Assembly (NCBI RefSeq): GCF_026540855.1
Contig: NZ_JALNUP010000003.1
Location: 124,001-188,000 of the forward strand
DNA length: 64,000 nt
Origin: Sphingomonas sp. GC_Shp_5
Lineage (GTDB): Bacteria; Pseudomonadota; Alphaproteobacteria; Sphingomonadales; Sphingomonadaceae
Direction of reading: 5' to 3'
The position numbers were made by a program, and so were the translations under genes. How positions within the stretch are numbered: the stretch's first letter is position 1; each line of letters starts with the position of its first letter. Below are positions 26,548 to 35,475 of the stretch, piece by piece. Below the pieces are notes generated by a model, which saw only the letters and a list, made by a program, of their open reading frames with translations, was not told where the DNA came from and ran no database searches.

Positions 26548-29382
26548 TCAGAAACGCACCCGCGCCCCGATCGAGTAGGTGCTGTCGTCGAACCGGATGT
26601 CGTGCGGGTTCAACGTGCTACCGTAATAGCTCTCATATTTCGCGCGAGTGACGTTGGTGCCGTCCACCGTCAGCGTCAGATGCGGAGTCACGTCATAGTT
26701 GACGCTGAAATCGAGACGTCCGCTCGCCCGCACGCCGTTGAGGAAAACGCTGGTGTCCGTCGGGCGCAGGTTGACCGACGAGGTCAGATCGCCGTCATAG
26801 TAATGCGAGCGGTACGAATAGGCCGCACGCGCGGACAGGCCGTATTTCTCGTAGATCAGGCCGACATTGTAGTTGTACTTGGACACACCGATCAGCGGCT
26901 GTCCGTACAGCGAATCCTCCTTGGCAGTCACCTTGCTGTCAGCGATCGTGTAGTTGGCGAAGGTGCCGATCCCCGACAGCGCGCCGGGCAGGAAGTCGAA
27001 GAAGAACTGGCCGCTCGCCTCGAGCCCCTTGAGCTCGGCCGAGCCCAAGTTGCGAGGGCGCGAGATCTGGTAGCTGATCCCATTGATCAATTCTGCATCA
27101 GCTTCGGTGATGACACGCCCGGTAATGTTCTTCTTGTAGATGCCGACCGACAGATAGTTGCTGCGGCCGAAATAATATTCGAGCGTGGCATCATATTCGT
27201 CTGCTTTTTCCGGCGCCAGATCCGGATTGCCGGCCGAGCCGCCTGCCTGGATGTTGGCGTTGGTCGACAGGGCATAGTTGAGCCCAGGGTTGAGCGACCC
27301 GAAGTCGGGCCGCGACAGGACCTTGGCGTAGCTGGCGCGCGCCTGCAGGCCGCCACCGAAGCTCAGACGCGCGCTCGCATTGGGCAGCCAGTCGGTGTCG
27401 CTCGTCGATCGCGTCAGCGGGTTGAGCACCGACGTGGTGTGGCCCGGATCGTCGGCGGTGGGTGTCGCGACGATGATCGTGCCGGTGCCACTGATCGTGC
27501 GATCGCTTTTGGTGAAGCGCACGCCGACGAGGCCATCGAGCTTGATCGGGCCCGAGATCGGAACCTCGTATTTGCCCTGGACATAACCCGCATAGGTCTT
27601 CTCATGCGCGCTGAAGCTGCGGGTCGGATCGTAGGGCTGGTCGCCAGTGGGAATGCCGAACAGCGTGCGGAGCTGATCCTCGACCGCGGGATCGAGCAAG
27701 GCGTCCGTGCTCGGGATCAGGAACGGCGCACCGCCATAGATGCGGGGCACACCGGGCACCGCCTGGAAGAAGTTGTCAGGCAAGCCCTGGCCCGCAACTG
27801 GCGTCGCATAGGCGCCGCCCGGCGCGGCCGGGTTGACGATGACTTCCTGGTATTCGCCTTTGCGGTCGGCGATACGGCCGCCGACCTGGATGCTCTTCAG
27901 CAGGCCGCCGACGTCGTAGCTGCCGTCGATCTGGGTCGCGAACAGGCTGCCTTCCGATTTCAGGCGATCGTCATCGAGGCCGTTGGTGAACATGAAACCC
28001 GCCGACTGGCCAAGCGGGTTGCCGGGTACGTTGAAGTTGACGCCGCCGGCATCGTTGGTCGTGATGTCGAGCTCGGGCAGGCGCTTGCCGACGTCGATGA
28101 TGAAGGTCTTCGAGTAATAGGTCGACTGCTGGTAGGAGACGTCGGTCTTCAGGTGGAAGCGGTCGTGATCGTATTTGAACCCGCCGCCGGCAATATAGTC
28201 GTTGGTGCGCTGGTCATGCGCCTGGTTGCTGGTGAACCCCACGGCATTGGTCGACGTGTACGACGACGCGTTGCACAGGTGCTCGATCGCGCCCGTCGCA
28301 CTGGTGAAGCCGTCACCGCCGACCTTATAGTCGTTGCAGCTGCTGCCGAGCACGACGTTGGAGATCGAGGAGCCCGAGAAGGCGTCGTTGATGATGAACG
28401 CGGTCGACGAACGGTTGCGGTAGCCATCATAGATGCCATCGGCATAGAACTGCAGATCGGGCGAGGCCTGCCATTGCAGCGCGATGTTGACTTCGGGCCG
28501 CTTGTACTTGCCGAACTGGTTGAGCCCGCCGACGCCGGTCGGGAGAAGCGCTCCGGCCGCACCGCCCGTGGCGCCGCCCGGGCCATGGTTGCCCGAACGC
28601 AGCAGATCGTCGAACGCGACCGGACGGTCGAACTTGGTCGATGAATAGGACGCATTCACCAGAATGCCGATCTCGCCGATACCGGTGTCGAACCGATCGG
28701 AGACGAGCAGGTTGGCGGTGGGATTCGCCTGCTGGAGGTTAGTCGAGAAGCTGTTGCGAACGGCGCCGGCGATCGTCAGCCCCTTGAAGTCGAACGGACG
28801 GTGCAGCTTCAGGTCGATCACGCCGGCGACGCCACCCTCCAGCAGATTGGCGCTGTTCGACTTGTACACGTCGGCCCCCGCCAGCGCCTCGGCCGGCAGA
28901 TCCTGGAAGGAGAAGCCGCGGCCCGCGCCGGTAAACACTTCGCGGCCGTTCAGCGTGGTCAGGATGTCGCCGAGCCCACGGATGAGCGGATTGGTGATCT
29001 CGTTATTGTCGCCGACCACCACCTGAACGCCGGGCACGCGCTGGAGCGCGGCGGCAACGGTCGGATCGGGGAACTTGCCGATATCCTGCGCGACGATCGA
29101 ATCGACGACCTGATCGGCGTTGCGCTTGATCTGCGCCGCCTCGGCGAGGCTCTGGCGGATACCGGTGACGACAATGTCGTCGCCTGCCGCGGCGCCCGCG
29201 GTCTGGTTGTCCTGCGCCTGCGGCGTGTTGTCCGAGGGGATGGCGTTGCTGCTGTTGCCCGACTGCCCGCTCTGGCTGCCCTGCGCCTGAGCGGCAGCGT
29301 CCGCTGCCTGGGCGTAAGCCGGAACGGTGGTCAGGAGCGCGATCACGCTCGCGGTGGAACCGAGTAGAGGCCGCTTGTTCAT
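26548..29382 (-). CDS. TonB-dependent receptor, carbohydrate type
   Basis: A 944-residue outer-membrane receptor preceded by GGGGAGGATGAC. The signal peptide (STASVIALLTTVPAYAQA) is followed by a long Gln/Ser/Ala-rich linker. The plug begins GDDIVVTGIRQSLAEAAQIK, with VVDSIVAQDIGKFPDPTVAAALQRVPGVQV, the signature of sphingomonad carbohydrate receptors. The barrel ends DDSTYSIGARVRF. It is divergent from two GH43-type genes, an epimerase and a GH5-like gene, so it most likely imports arabinan-, xylan- or galactan-derived oligomers (inference from context). Confidence 0.9.
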   Translation of the reverse strand: MNKRPLLGSTASVIALLTTVPAYAQAADAAAQAQGSQSGQSGNSSNAIPSDNTPQAQDNQTAGAAAGDDIVVTGIRQSLAEAAQIKRNADQVVDSIVAQDIGKFPDPTVAAALQRVPGVQVVVGDNNEITNPLIRGLGDILTTLNGREVFTGAGRGFSFQDLPAEALAGADVYKSNSANLLEGGVAGVIDLKLHRPFDFKGLTIAGAVRNSFSTNLQQANPTANLLVSDRFDTGIGEIGILVNASYSSTKFDRPVAFDDLLRSGNHGPGGATGGAAGALLPTGVGGLNQFGKYKRPEVNIALQWQASPDLQFYADGIYDGYRNRSSTAFIINDAFSGSSISNVVLGSSCNDYKVGGDGFTSATGAIEHLCNASSYTSTNAVGFTSNQAHDQRTNDYIAGGGFKYDHDRFHLKTDVSYQQSTYYSKTFIIDVGKRLPELDITTNDAGGVNFNVPGNPLGQSAGFMFTNGLDDDRLKSEGSLFATQIDGSYDVGGLLKSIQVGGRIADRKGEYQEVIVNPAAPGGAYATPVAGQGLPDNFFQAVPGVPRIYGGAPFLIPSTDALLDPAVEDQLRTLFGIPTGDQPYDPTRSFSAHEKTYAGYVQGKYEVPISGPIKLDGLVGVRFTKSDRTISGTGTIIVATPTADDPGHTTSVLNPLTRSTSDTDWLPNASARLSFGGGLQARASYAKVLSRPDFGSLNPGLNYALSTNANIQAGGSAGNPDLAPEKADEYDATLEYYFGRSNYLSVGIYKKNITGRVITEADAELINGISYQISRPRNLGSAELKGLEASGQFFFDFLPGALSGIGTFANYTIADSKVTAKEDSLYGQPLIGVSKYNYNVGLIYEKYGLSARAAYSYRSHYYDGDLTSSVNLRPTDTSVFLNGVRASGRLDFSVNYDVTPHLTLTVDGTNVTRAKYESYYGSTLNPHDIRFDDSTYSIGARVRF

Positions 29383-29627
29383 GTCATCCTCCCCTGCGCC
29401 GCCTCAGGAGAGCGGCTTCATAAGGTCGCCCCGAAGAGCTTGATGCTATTTATCTGACGATTGCGCGAAATCTACCGATTTGTTGCTGATGTACAATTTT
29501 TCATGTCCGACTCGGCCATGATGCGAGCTCACCCAAGGTGATCGCTGCAGACCGTCACACGACCCGCCACGCGCTGCGGTTAAGTAATATAAATCTTGAC
29601 AAGAATGCCCACATATCGTCGCTAAGG

Positions 29628-29644
29628 CCAACGATAACGGTTGG
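29628..29644 (+). promoter_or_regulatory. CCAAC-N7-GTTGG inverted repeat before the GH43-like gene
   Basis: The sequence CCAACGATAACGGTTGG ends 12 bases before the start codon at 29657 and touches the GGAGAGG ribosome-binding site. Its core CAACGATAACGGTT recurs with one change upstream of the epimerase gene (31802-31815). It could be an operator or a translation-level element. Confidence 0.35.
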
Positions 29645-29656
29645 AGAGGCCGAACA

Positions 29657-30757
29657 ATGAGGCTGGCATCAGCGGCCGCCGCAGCGCTGCGGATGGTGAC
29701 GATCGTCGTTGCCACTATCGGTGCCGCCGGCTCCGCGCAGCAACCGCGCACGATCCAGGCAGTACCGCCCGGCGCGCCGGAAACGCCCTATGTCGATTCC
29801 ACCAAAGCCTATCTGTTCGCGCACATGACCAAGGCACATTATGGCGTGCTTTACTATTCCGTCAGCCTTGACGGGTTGCATTGGCAGCGGATCAACGGCG
29901 GCAACCCGGTATCCGCCGATTACCACGGCCATGCCTCGATCGCGCGCAGTGCCGACGCCCGCTATTTTCTGGTCGGCAACAAGAGCGACGACGATCCGCT
30001 GATCCGCTTCTGGACATCGACCGACCTGATCCGCTGGACGCCCTATGGCACCTACCGGCCGGATCTCGCCGCGGTGCCGGGTTATCCGCACGCATTGCCG
30101 CGGATCGGCGCGCCCAAGCTGTTCTTCGACACGCGATCGGGCCAGTTCATGCTCAGCTGGCACACGCCGAGCGTGCCCGGCTCGGCCTCCGATCCGGAAG
30201 CCTATTGGACCAGCCAGCGCACCCTCTACGTGCTGTCGAAGGACCTGAAGACCTTCGCCGCGCCGCCGAAGCGCCTGTTTAGCTGGGACATGGCGACGAT
30301 CGATACCGTGGTCCGCCCGAACGACACCGGCACCGGCTATTGCGCGATCATCAAGGACGAGCGCTACCCGTCCGCGCAATGGATCACCGGCAAGACGATC
30401 CGGATCAGCTGCGCGCCGACCCTGCTCGGCCCCTATCCACTGCCCGGCCCGCCGCTCAGCCCCAATTTCCGAGAGGCGCCGACACTGATCCGCGCGCCCG
30501 ATGACCGGAACTGGCTGCTCTATTATGAGCAATATGCCGGCACGAGCTACGGCCTGTCCAAGGCGCCGCGGCTGAGCGGCCCGTGGTATCAGGTGTCCGG
30601 CAACACCGGCGTGCCCGAATGGGATCGCTATACGATGCCGCCAGACCTGCGCCATGGGTCGATGATCGAGATCAGCCGCCGGCAATATGATGCGTTGCTG
30701 GCTGCCTTCCCTGATGGCCACGCCACCGACGCCGCAGAGGTGCCGCATGCGCGCTAG
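29657..30757 (+). CDS. Secreted GH43-like five-bladed propeller protein
   Basis: A 366-residue protein with signal peptide (MVTIVVATIGAAGSAQQ). The sequence shows repeated propeller blade patterns: LYYSVSLDGLHWQRIN, FWTSTDLIRWTPYG, LYVLSKDLKTF and GLSKAPRLSGPWYQVSG, as in GH43 and related arabinan- or fructan-active enzymes. The catalytic acids are not certain; Glu in NFREAPTLIRAP fits the position of the acid. It overlaps the next gene by 11 bases, so the two are co-translated. It probably acts on arabinose- or xylose-containing side chains (inference). Confidence 0.65.
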   Translation: MRLASAAAAALRMVTIVVATIGAAGSAQQPRTIQAVPPGAPETPYVDSTKAYLFAHMTKAHYGVLYYSVSLDGLHWQRINGGNPVSADYHGHASIARSADARYFLVGNKSDDDPLIRFWTSTDLIRWTPYGTYRPDLAAVPGYPHALPRIGAPKLFFDTRSGQFMLSWHTPSVPGSASDPEAYWTSQRTLYVLSKDLKTFAAPPKRLFSWDMATIDTVVRPNDTGTGYCAIIKDERYPSAQWITGKTIRISCAPTLLGPYPLPGPPLSPNFREAPTLIRAPDDRNWLLYYEQYAGTSYGLSKAPRLSGPWYQVSGNTGVPEWDRYTMPPDLRHGSMIEISRRQYDALLAAFPDGHATDAAEVPHAR

Positions 30758-31769
30758 CCGAGGGGTGGCGCTGCTGCTGGGCGCCGTGATCCTGTCGTGC
30801 TCCGCCGCCATATCGGCCGGGCCCGGGCAACCGGCGGCGAGCTTCCGCAATCCGTTGCTGCCCTCGGGCGCGGACCCGTGGATCGTCCGCGACGGTGCCG
30901 ACTATTACCATATGCACACCACCGGCGACGGACTCGAGATTTGGAAGACGCGCGACGTCACCGATCTCGCCCATGCCGAGCATCATGTGATCTGGCGGCC
31001 CCATTCTCCGGCGCCGAACGGCCTGTCGATCTGGGCGCCCGAGCTTCACCGCATCGAGGGCCGCTGGTACATCTATTACACCGCCGCCGAGACCGGCCAT
31101 GACGACGACGCGCATCGCGGCATCTTCGTGCTCGAAAATGCCGCGGCGGATCCTACCACCGGCACGTGGATCGATCGCGGCCGACTGGCGACGGCGCACC
31201 ACGGCATCGATGGCACGACCTTCGCGTATCGGGGGCAACGCTACTTCGTCTACTCGCCTTATGTCGGTGACGAGAGCGATCTGGCAATCGTCGCGATGAG
31301 CGATCCCGTGACGCTGACCGGCCCGGAGACGATCATCGCCCGACCCGACCGGGACTGGGAAAAACAGGGCGGCCGGCAGATCCTGGAAGGCCCCGAATTC
31401 CTGCTCGGACCCAAGGGCGACCTGTTCCTGTCCTATTCGGCGAGCGCCTGCTGGTCGGACGGCTATGCCCTCGGCCTGCTCCATGCCGCGCCGGGTAGCG
31501 ACCCGCGCGCCGCCGCCGCGTGGGTGAAAAGCGCCACGCCGGTGCTCGCGACATCCGAGGCGACACAGGTGTTCGCGCCCGGCCACAATGCCTTCTTTAC
31601 TGCGCCGTCGGGCAAGACCTGGATCGTCTACCATGCCAACGCGCGATCAGGCATGAAATGCTCGTCGCAGCGATCGCCGCGCATCCAGCCGGTCGGGTGG
31701 AGTCGCGACGGCATGCCGGTGATCGGGCCGCCGGTGGCGGCCGGTGTTGCTTTGCCCAAGCCGCACTAG
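30747..31769 (+). CDS. Secreted glycoside hydrolase family 43 enzyme
   Basis: A 340-residue enzyme. The start at 30747 is chosen because a signal peptide follows (MRASRGVALLLGAVILSCSAAISA) and it overlaps the previous gene by 11 bases. The GH43 acidic residues are Asp43 (SGADPWIVRDG), Asp155 (HGIDGTTF) and Glu214 (QILEGPEFLL). The C-terminus has RSGMKCSSQRSPRIQPVGW, common in exo-acting alpha-L-arabinofuranosidases of this family. Arabinofuranosidase activity is the likely role; the subfamily cannot be fixed by eye. Confidence 0.87.
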   Translation: MRASRGVALLLGAVILSCSAAISAGPGQPAASFRNPLLPSGADPWIVRDGADYYHMHTTGDGLEIWKTRDVTDLAHAEHHVIWRPHSPAPNGLSIWAPELHRIEGRWYIYYTAAETGHDDDAHRGIFVLENAAADPTTGTWIDRGRLATAHHGIDGTTFAYRGQRYFVYSPYVGDESDLAIVAMSDPVTLTGPETIIARPDRDWEKQGGRQILEGPEFLLGPKGDLFLSYSASACWSDGYALGLLHAAPGSDPRAAAAWVKSATPVLATSEATQVFAPGHNAFFTAPSGKTWIVYHANARSGMKCSSQRSPRIQPVGWSRDGMPVIGPPVAAGVALPKPH

Positions 31770-31801
31770 CGGCAACGGCAGGCCGGCATTGCCCGCGCCA
31801 A

Positions 31802-31815
31802 CAACGATAACAGTT
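31802..31815 (+). promoter_or_regulatory. Second copy of the CAACGATAACRGTT motif
   Basis: CAACGATAACAGTT starts 32 bases before the epimerase start codon. It matches the element upstream of the GH43-like gene (29629-29642) at 13 of 14 positions, with similar distance to the start. In LacI-family sites CGATAACA is a known half-site form, but a symmetric partner is not clear here. Confidence 0.3.
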
Positions 31816-31833
31816 CAAGGATAGGAAAGAACA

Positions 31834-32976
31834 ATGTCGCCCACGTTCATCGCCGCGCTGCTCGGCGCGGCCAGCATGGCCCTTACCGCGGCCAGCCCCG
31901 CGCTCGCCGCCACCGCTCAGCGCTCGAGCTTCGGCACCCTGCCCGATGGTCGCGCCGTTCCGGCGGTCACCTTGAGCAACGGCCATGGCGTGTCGGCGAC
32001 GGTGATCGCCTACGGGGCGTCACTCCAGTCGCTGATGCTGCCCGACCGCACCGGCAAGGCCGCCGACATCGTCGTCGGCTACGATCACCTCGCCGACTTC
32101 CTCGCCAAGCCGCAATATTTCGGCGCCACCGTCGGCCGCGTCGCCAATCGCATCGCCAGGGGGCGCTTCACCCTCGACGGCAAGGCCTATCAGACCCCGG
32201 TCAACGATGGCGCCAACGCGCTGCACGGCGGCAACAAAGGCTTCGACAAGGTGCTGTGGGAGATCACCGAGGTGAAGAACGGCGCCGCCGCTTCGGTGAC
32301 GCTGCGCTACGTCAGCCCCGACGGCGACATGGGCTATCCGGGCACGCTCACCACCTATGCTACCTACAGCCTCGACGAGCAGGGCCATCTCACCATCGAT
32401 TATCGCGCCACCACCGATCGCGCGACCGTCGTCAACATCTCCAACCATACCTATTGGAACCTCGCCGGCACCGGCAGCGCCAATGGCGCGATGGGCCATG
32501 TCGTCACCATCCCCGCCGACCGCTACACGCCGACCGACGCCGGCTCGATCCCAACCGGCACGCTCGCGCCGGTCGCGGGCACGGTGTTCGACTTCCGCCA
32601 GCCGCATGTCATCGCCGAGCGGGTGCGCGACGCGCACGACCAGCAGATCGCCTTTGCGCGCGGCTATGATCATAATTGGGTGATCGGCGCCAAGGTGACG
32701 GCGGACACGCATTTGATGGCCAAGGTCTCCGATCCCGGCTCGGGCCGCAGCTTCGAGCTCTGGTCGAACCAGCCGGGGCTGCAATTCTACTCGGGCAACT
32801 TCTTTGACGCCACCAGTCGCGGCAAGAATGCCCAGGTGCTGCGGATGGGCGATGCCATCGTCATGGAGCCGCAGCTGTTCCCCGATGCGCCCAACCAGCC
32901 GAGTTTCCCCTCGGCACGGCTCGAGCCCGGCCAGACCTATCACAACGTCATCGTCTATAAATTCACCGCCAACTGA
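31834..32976 (+). CDS. galM: Aldose 1-epimerase (galactose mutarotase), exported
   Basis: A 380-residue protein with signal peptide (LLGAASMALTAASPALAA), so it acts in the periplasm. Mutarotase motifs are present: VIAYGASLQSLMLPDR, GATVGRVANRIARGRF, DGANALHGGNKGFDK, the catalytic His in ISNHTYWNLAG, and the catalytic Glu in VMEPQLFPDAPNQPSFPS. It interconverts the alpha and beta anomers of aldoses released by the neighbouring hydrolases. AGGAAAG lies before the ATG. It lies 64 bases after the GH43 gene and 18 bases before the GH5-like gene. Confidence 0.93.
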   Translation: MSPTFIAALLGAASMALTAASPALAATAQRSSFGTLPDGRAVPAVTLSNGHGVSATVIAYGASLQSLMLPDRTGKAADIVVGYDHLADFLAKPQYFGATVGRVANRIARGRFTLDGKAYQTPVNDGANALHGGNKGFDKVLWEITEVKNGAAASVTLRYVSPDGDMGYPGTLTTYATYSLDEQGHLTIDYRATTDRATVVNISNHTYWNLAGTGSANGAMGHVVTIPADRYTPTDAGSIPTGTLAPVAGTVFDFRQPHVIAERVRDAHDQQIAFARGYDHNWVIGAKVTADTHLMAKVSDPGSGRSFELWSNQPGLQFYSGNFFDATSRGKNAQVLRMGDAIVMEPQLFPDAPNQPSFPSARLEPGQTYHNVIVYKFTAN

Positions 32977-32994
32977 TCACCGAAAGAGGCCATC

Positions 32995-34173
32995 ATGACA
33001 TCCGCCCTTGCGAGACTGCTCGCCACTGCCGCCCTTGTCGGCGGGCTCGCCACCGCCCCCGCCGAAGCCCGCACCCGCTGGAGCGCGGCGGAGGCCAATG
33101 CCTGGTATGCCCGCCAGCCCTGGCTGGTCGGCGCCAACTTCACTCCCGCTTCCGCGATCAACCAGATGGAGATGTGGCAGGCGGCGACCTGGGATCCCAA
33201 GCGGATCGATTATGAGCTCGGCCTCGCTCAGGGTATCGGCATGAATACGATGCGCGTGTTCCTCCACGACCAGCTCTGGCAGCAGGATCCCGAAGGCTTC
33301 AAGCACCGCATCGACGAGTTCCTGCGCATCGCCCATGCGCACGGCATCCGCCCGCTGTTCGTGCTGTTCGACAGCTGCTGGGATCCCGATCCCAAGCTTG
33401 GGCCGCAGCATCCGCCGATCCCCGGCGTCCACAATTCGGGCTGGGTGCAGGGTCCCGGCCTTCCCGGCCTGCGCGACCGCAGCCGCTATCCGGCGTATAA
33501 GGCCTATGTCCAGGGCGTGGTCGGCGCGTTCAAGGACGACCAACGCATCCTCGGCTGGGACGTGTGGAACGAGCCGGACAACCCGGCCGACCAATATCAG
33601 GGCCAGGAAGGCAAGGAGCCGCTGGTGCGTGCGATGCTCGCCCAGGCGTTCGATTGGGCGCGCGACGCTGATCCCTCGCAGCCCTTGACCAGCGGCGTCT
33701 GGTGGCACGACGACTGGGCGACCGCGTCCAAGCTCAGCCCGATGGAGAAGCTCCAGCTCGGCCAGTCCGACATCATCTCGTTCCACGATTACAGCTGGCC
33801 CGAGACGTTCGCGCGGCGCGCGCAGCAGCTCACCGTCTATGGCCGGCCAATCATCTGCACCGAATATATGGCCCGCGGCAACGGCTCGACCTTCGACACC
33901 ATCCTGCCGATCGGCAAGCGGCTCAACATCGCGATGATCAATTGGGGCTTCGTCGACGGCAAGACGCAGACGCGGCTGCCGTGGGACAGCTGGAAGAAGC
34001 CGTATACGATGGACGAGCCGACGGTGTGGTTCCACGAGATCTTCCACGCCGACGGCACGCCCTATCGCACCGCCGAGACGGACCTCATCCGTCGCCTCGC
34101 CGCCGCGCCCAAGGGCGTGGTGCCGAGCGAGGTGACGACGCTTCCGGCGGCGCGGGCTCGCGCGCGGCGGTAG
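32995..34173 (+). CDS. Secreted GH5-like glycoside hydrolase
   Basis: A 392-residue protein with signal peptide (LLATAALVGGLATAPAEA) and a clan-A (beta/alpha)8 barrel. The acid/base Glu193 lies in GWDVWNEPDNPAD and the nucleophile Glu290 in PIICTEYMARGNG. Other conserved pieces are MNTMRVFLHDQLW and HGIRPLFVLFDSCWDPDPK. Such proteins are often labelled 1,4-beta-xylanase or cellulase-family; the exact substrate is not known. Last enzyme gene of the run that starts at 29657 and probably part of the same transcript. Confidence 0.85.
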   Translation: MTSALARLLATAALVGGLATAPAEARTRWSAAEANAWYARQPWLVGANFTPASAINQMEMWQAATWDPKRIDYELGLAQGIGMNTMRVFLHDQLWQQDPEGFKHRIDEFLRIAHAHGIRPLFVLFDSCWDPDPKLGPQHPPIPGVHNSGWVQGPGLPGLRDRSRYPAYKAYVQGVVGAFKDDQRILGWDVWNEPDNPADQYQGQEGKEPLVRAMLAQAFDWARDADPSQPLTSGVWWHDDWATASKLSPMEKLQLGQSDIISFHDYSWPETFARRAQQLTVYGRPIICTEYMARGNGSTFDTILPIGKRLNIAMINWGFVDGKTQTRLPWDSWKKPYTMDEPTVWFHEIFHADGTPYRTAETDLIRRLAAAPKGVVPSEVTTLPAARARARR

Positions 34174-34184
34174 CCATTATGGGA

Positions 34185-34206
34185 GGCGCCGGCCAATGCT
34201 GGCGCC
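34185..34206 (+). terminator. Hairpin after the GH5-like gene
   Basis: GGCGCCGGC and GCTGGCGCC form a 9-bp stem with one mismatch and a CAAT loop, starting 12 bases after the stop codon. No T run follows, so termination strength is uncertain. Confidence 0.5.
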
Positions 34207-34274
34207 AACCGCCGGTGCTTTGGCCCGAAGTGTCGAAAGCGCGCCGAATGCAGCATTGATGAGTAGCCATAACG

Positions 34275-34290
34275 GTACGATCGATCGTAC
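34275..34290. promoter_or_regulatory. Perfect 16-bp palindrome upstream of the GntR regulator
   Basis: GTACGATCGATCGTAC reads the same on both strands. It lies 124 bases before the preferred start of the GntR/FadR gene and about 100 bases after the GH5-like gene. A site of this size and symmetry fits a dimeric regulator, and autoregulation by the GntR protein is the simplest reading (inference). Confidence 0.5.
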
Positions 34291-34398
34291 TTGTCGCGGC
34301 GGCAGGATGCTGCAACATTCGGTTACGCTCGAGGCCGTTTACAGCCAGGGTCAATGAGGATGCTTCGAATGGCGAGCAATGGCGGGATGGAGGGCTCG

Positions 34399-35109
34399 AT
34401 GGTGCGCCATGAACTCGGCCGCAACTTGACCTATGGGCTGCAGGAAGTGCTGGGCCGCGCGATCATCGTCGGCGACTATCGCGAGAAGCCCTTCCCCACC
34501 GAGGCAGAGATCGTCAAGCAGCACGGTGTCAGCCGCTCGGTGACGCGCGAGGCGGTGAAGATGCTCGGGGCCAAGGGGCTGCTCGGCGCGCGGCCCAAGC
34601 AGGGCACCTTCGTCCGCCCCGAAGAAGCCTGGAATCTGTTCGACACCGACGTGCTGCGCTGGCTGCTCGAGCGCCAATCGTCGATCATCCTGCTGCGCCG
34701 CTTCAACGAATTGCGCATCGGCGTGGAACCGCAGGCCGCCGCGCTTGCCGCGGCGCGCGCCACCCCCGAGCAGCGCGAGGCGATCGCCGCCGGGCTGCAC
34801 CGGATGCGCGAGGCCGAACGTGGATTCGACGAGCCGCTCGATGCAGACATCGCCTTCCACGTCGCCGTGCTCCGCGCCTCGAACAACCCCTTCTTCATCC
34901 AATTCCGCGACATGGTGTCCACTGCTCTTCGCACCTCGATCCGCTTCACCAACCGCATCGCCGGCCGCACCGCCAGCGTCGGCGATCATGCCCTGGTCCA
35001 CGACGCCATCGTCGCCGGCGACGCCGATGGCGCAAGCCGCGCGATGCGGGCGCTGATCGACGACGTGCTGGTCCTTATCGAACAGGTCGTCGCCGCCGAG
35101 ACCCCGTAG
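34399..35109 (+). CDS. GntR-family regulator, FadR subfamily
   Basis: A 236-residue transcription factor. GGAGGG four bases before the ATG at 34399 decides the start, although the frame is open further up with Met codons at 34354, 34360 and 34369. The winged helix-turn-helix is at about residues 10-75 (PFPTEAEIVKQHGVSRSVTREAVKMLGAKGLL, then PKQGTFV). The C-terminal FCD sensor domain has the metal-ligand pattern DADIAFHVAVLRASNNPFF and later DHALVHDAIVAGD. Such regulators respond to sugar acids or similar metabolites. It likely controls the adjacent GH43-galM-GH5 genes. Confidence 0.87.
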   Translation: MVRHELGRNLTYGLQEVLGRAIIVGDYREKPFPTEAEIVKQHGVSRSVTREAVKMLGAKGLLGARPKQGTFVRPEEAWNLFDTDVLRWLLERQSSIILLRRFNELRIGVEPQAAALAAARATPEQREAIAAGLHRMREAERGFDEPLDADIAFHVAVLRASNNPFFIQFRDMVSTALRTSIRFTNRIAGRTASVGDHALVHDAIVAGDADGASRAMRALIDDVLVLIEQVVAAETP

Positions 35110-35133
35110 CAACCGAGACGGGCGACATACCTT

Positions 35134-35475
35134 CTATTCGTGGCGCAGCGCGCGGGCTGGCTCGGCGCGGGCGACCCGCCAAGCCTGGCCGAACACCGTT
35201 GCGGCGGCGATCAGCATCGCGACCAACGTGGCGCCGACGAAGAACAGCGGCGACAGCGCGATTCGGTCGTCGAAGCCGGCGAGCCAGCGCCGCATCGCGA
35301 CATAAGCGAGCGGCCAGGCGACGAGGTTGGCGAGCAGCACCGGGCGCATGAATTGCCCGATCAGCAGCCGCAGCACCTCCGCGGTGGAGGCGCCGATCGT
35401 CTTGCGGATGCCGATCTCCTTCACACGCCGTGCGGTGTCGAACGCCGCAAGGCCATAAAGGCCGATGCAGCCGAT
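35134..35475 (-). repeat. Near-identical 342-bp block, copy in permease 1
   Basis: The last 342 bases of this permease gene match the last 342 bases of the neighbouring permease gene (37592-37933) with about 16 differences by hand count. Upstream of this block the two genes diverge sharply. The tract covers the final transmembrane region and C-terminus. Confidence 0.8.
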
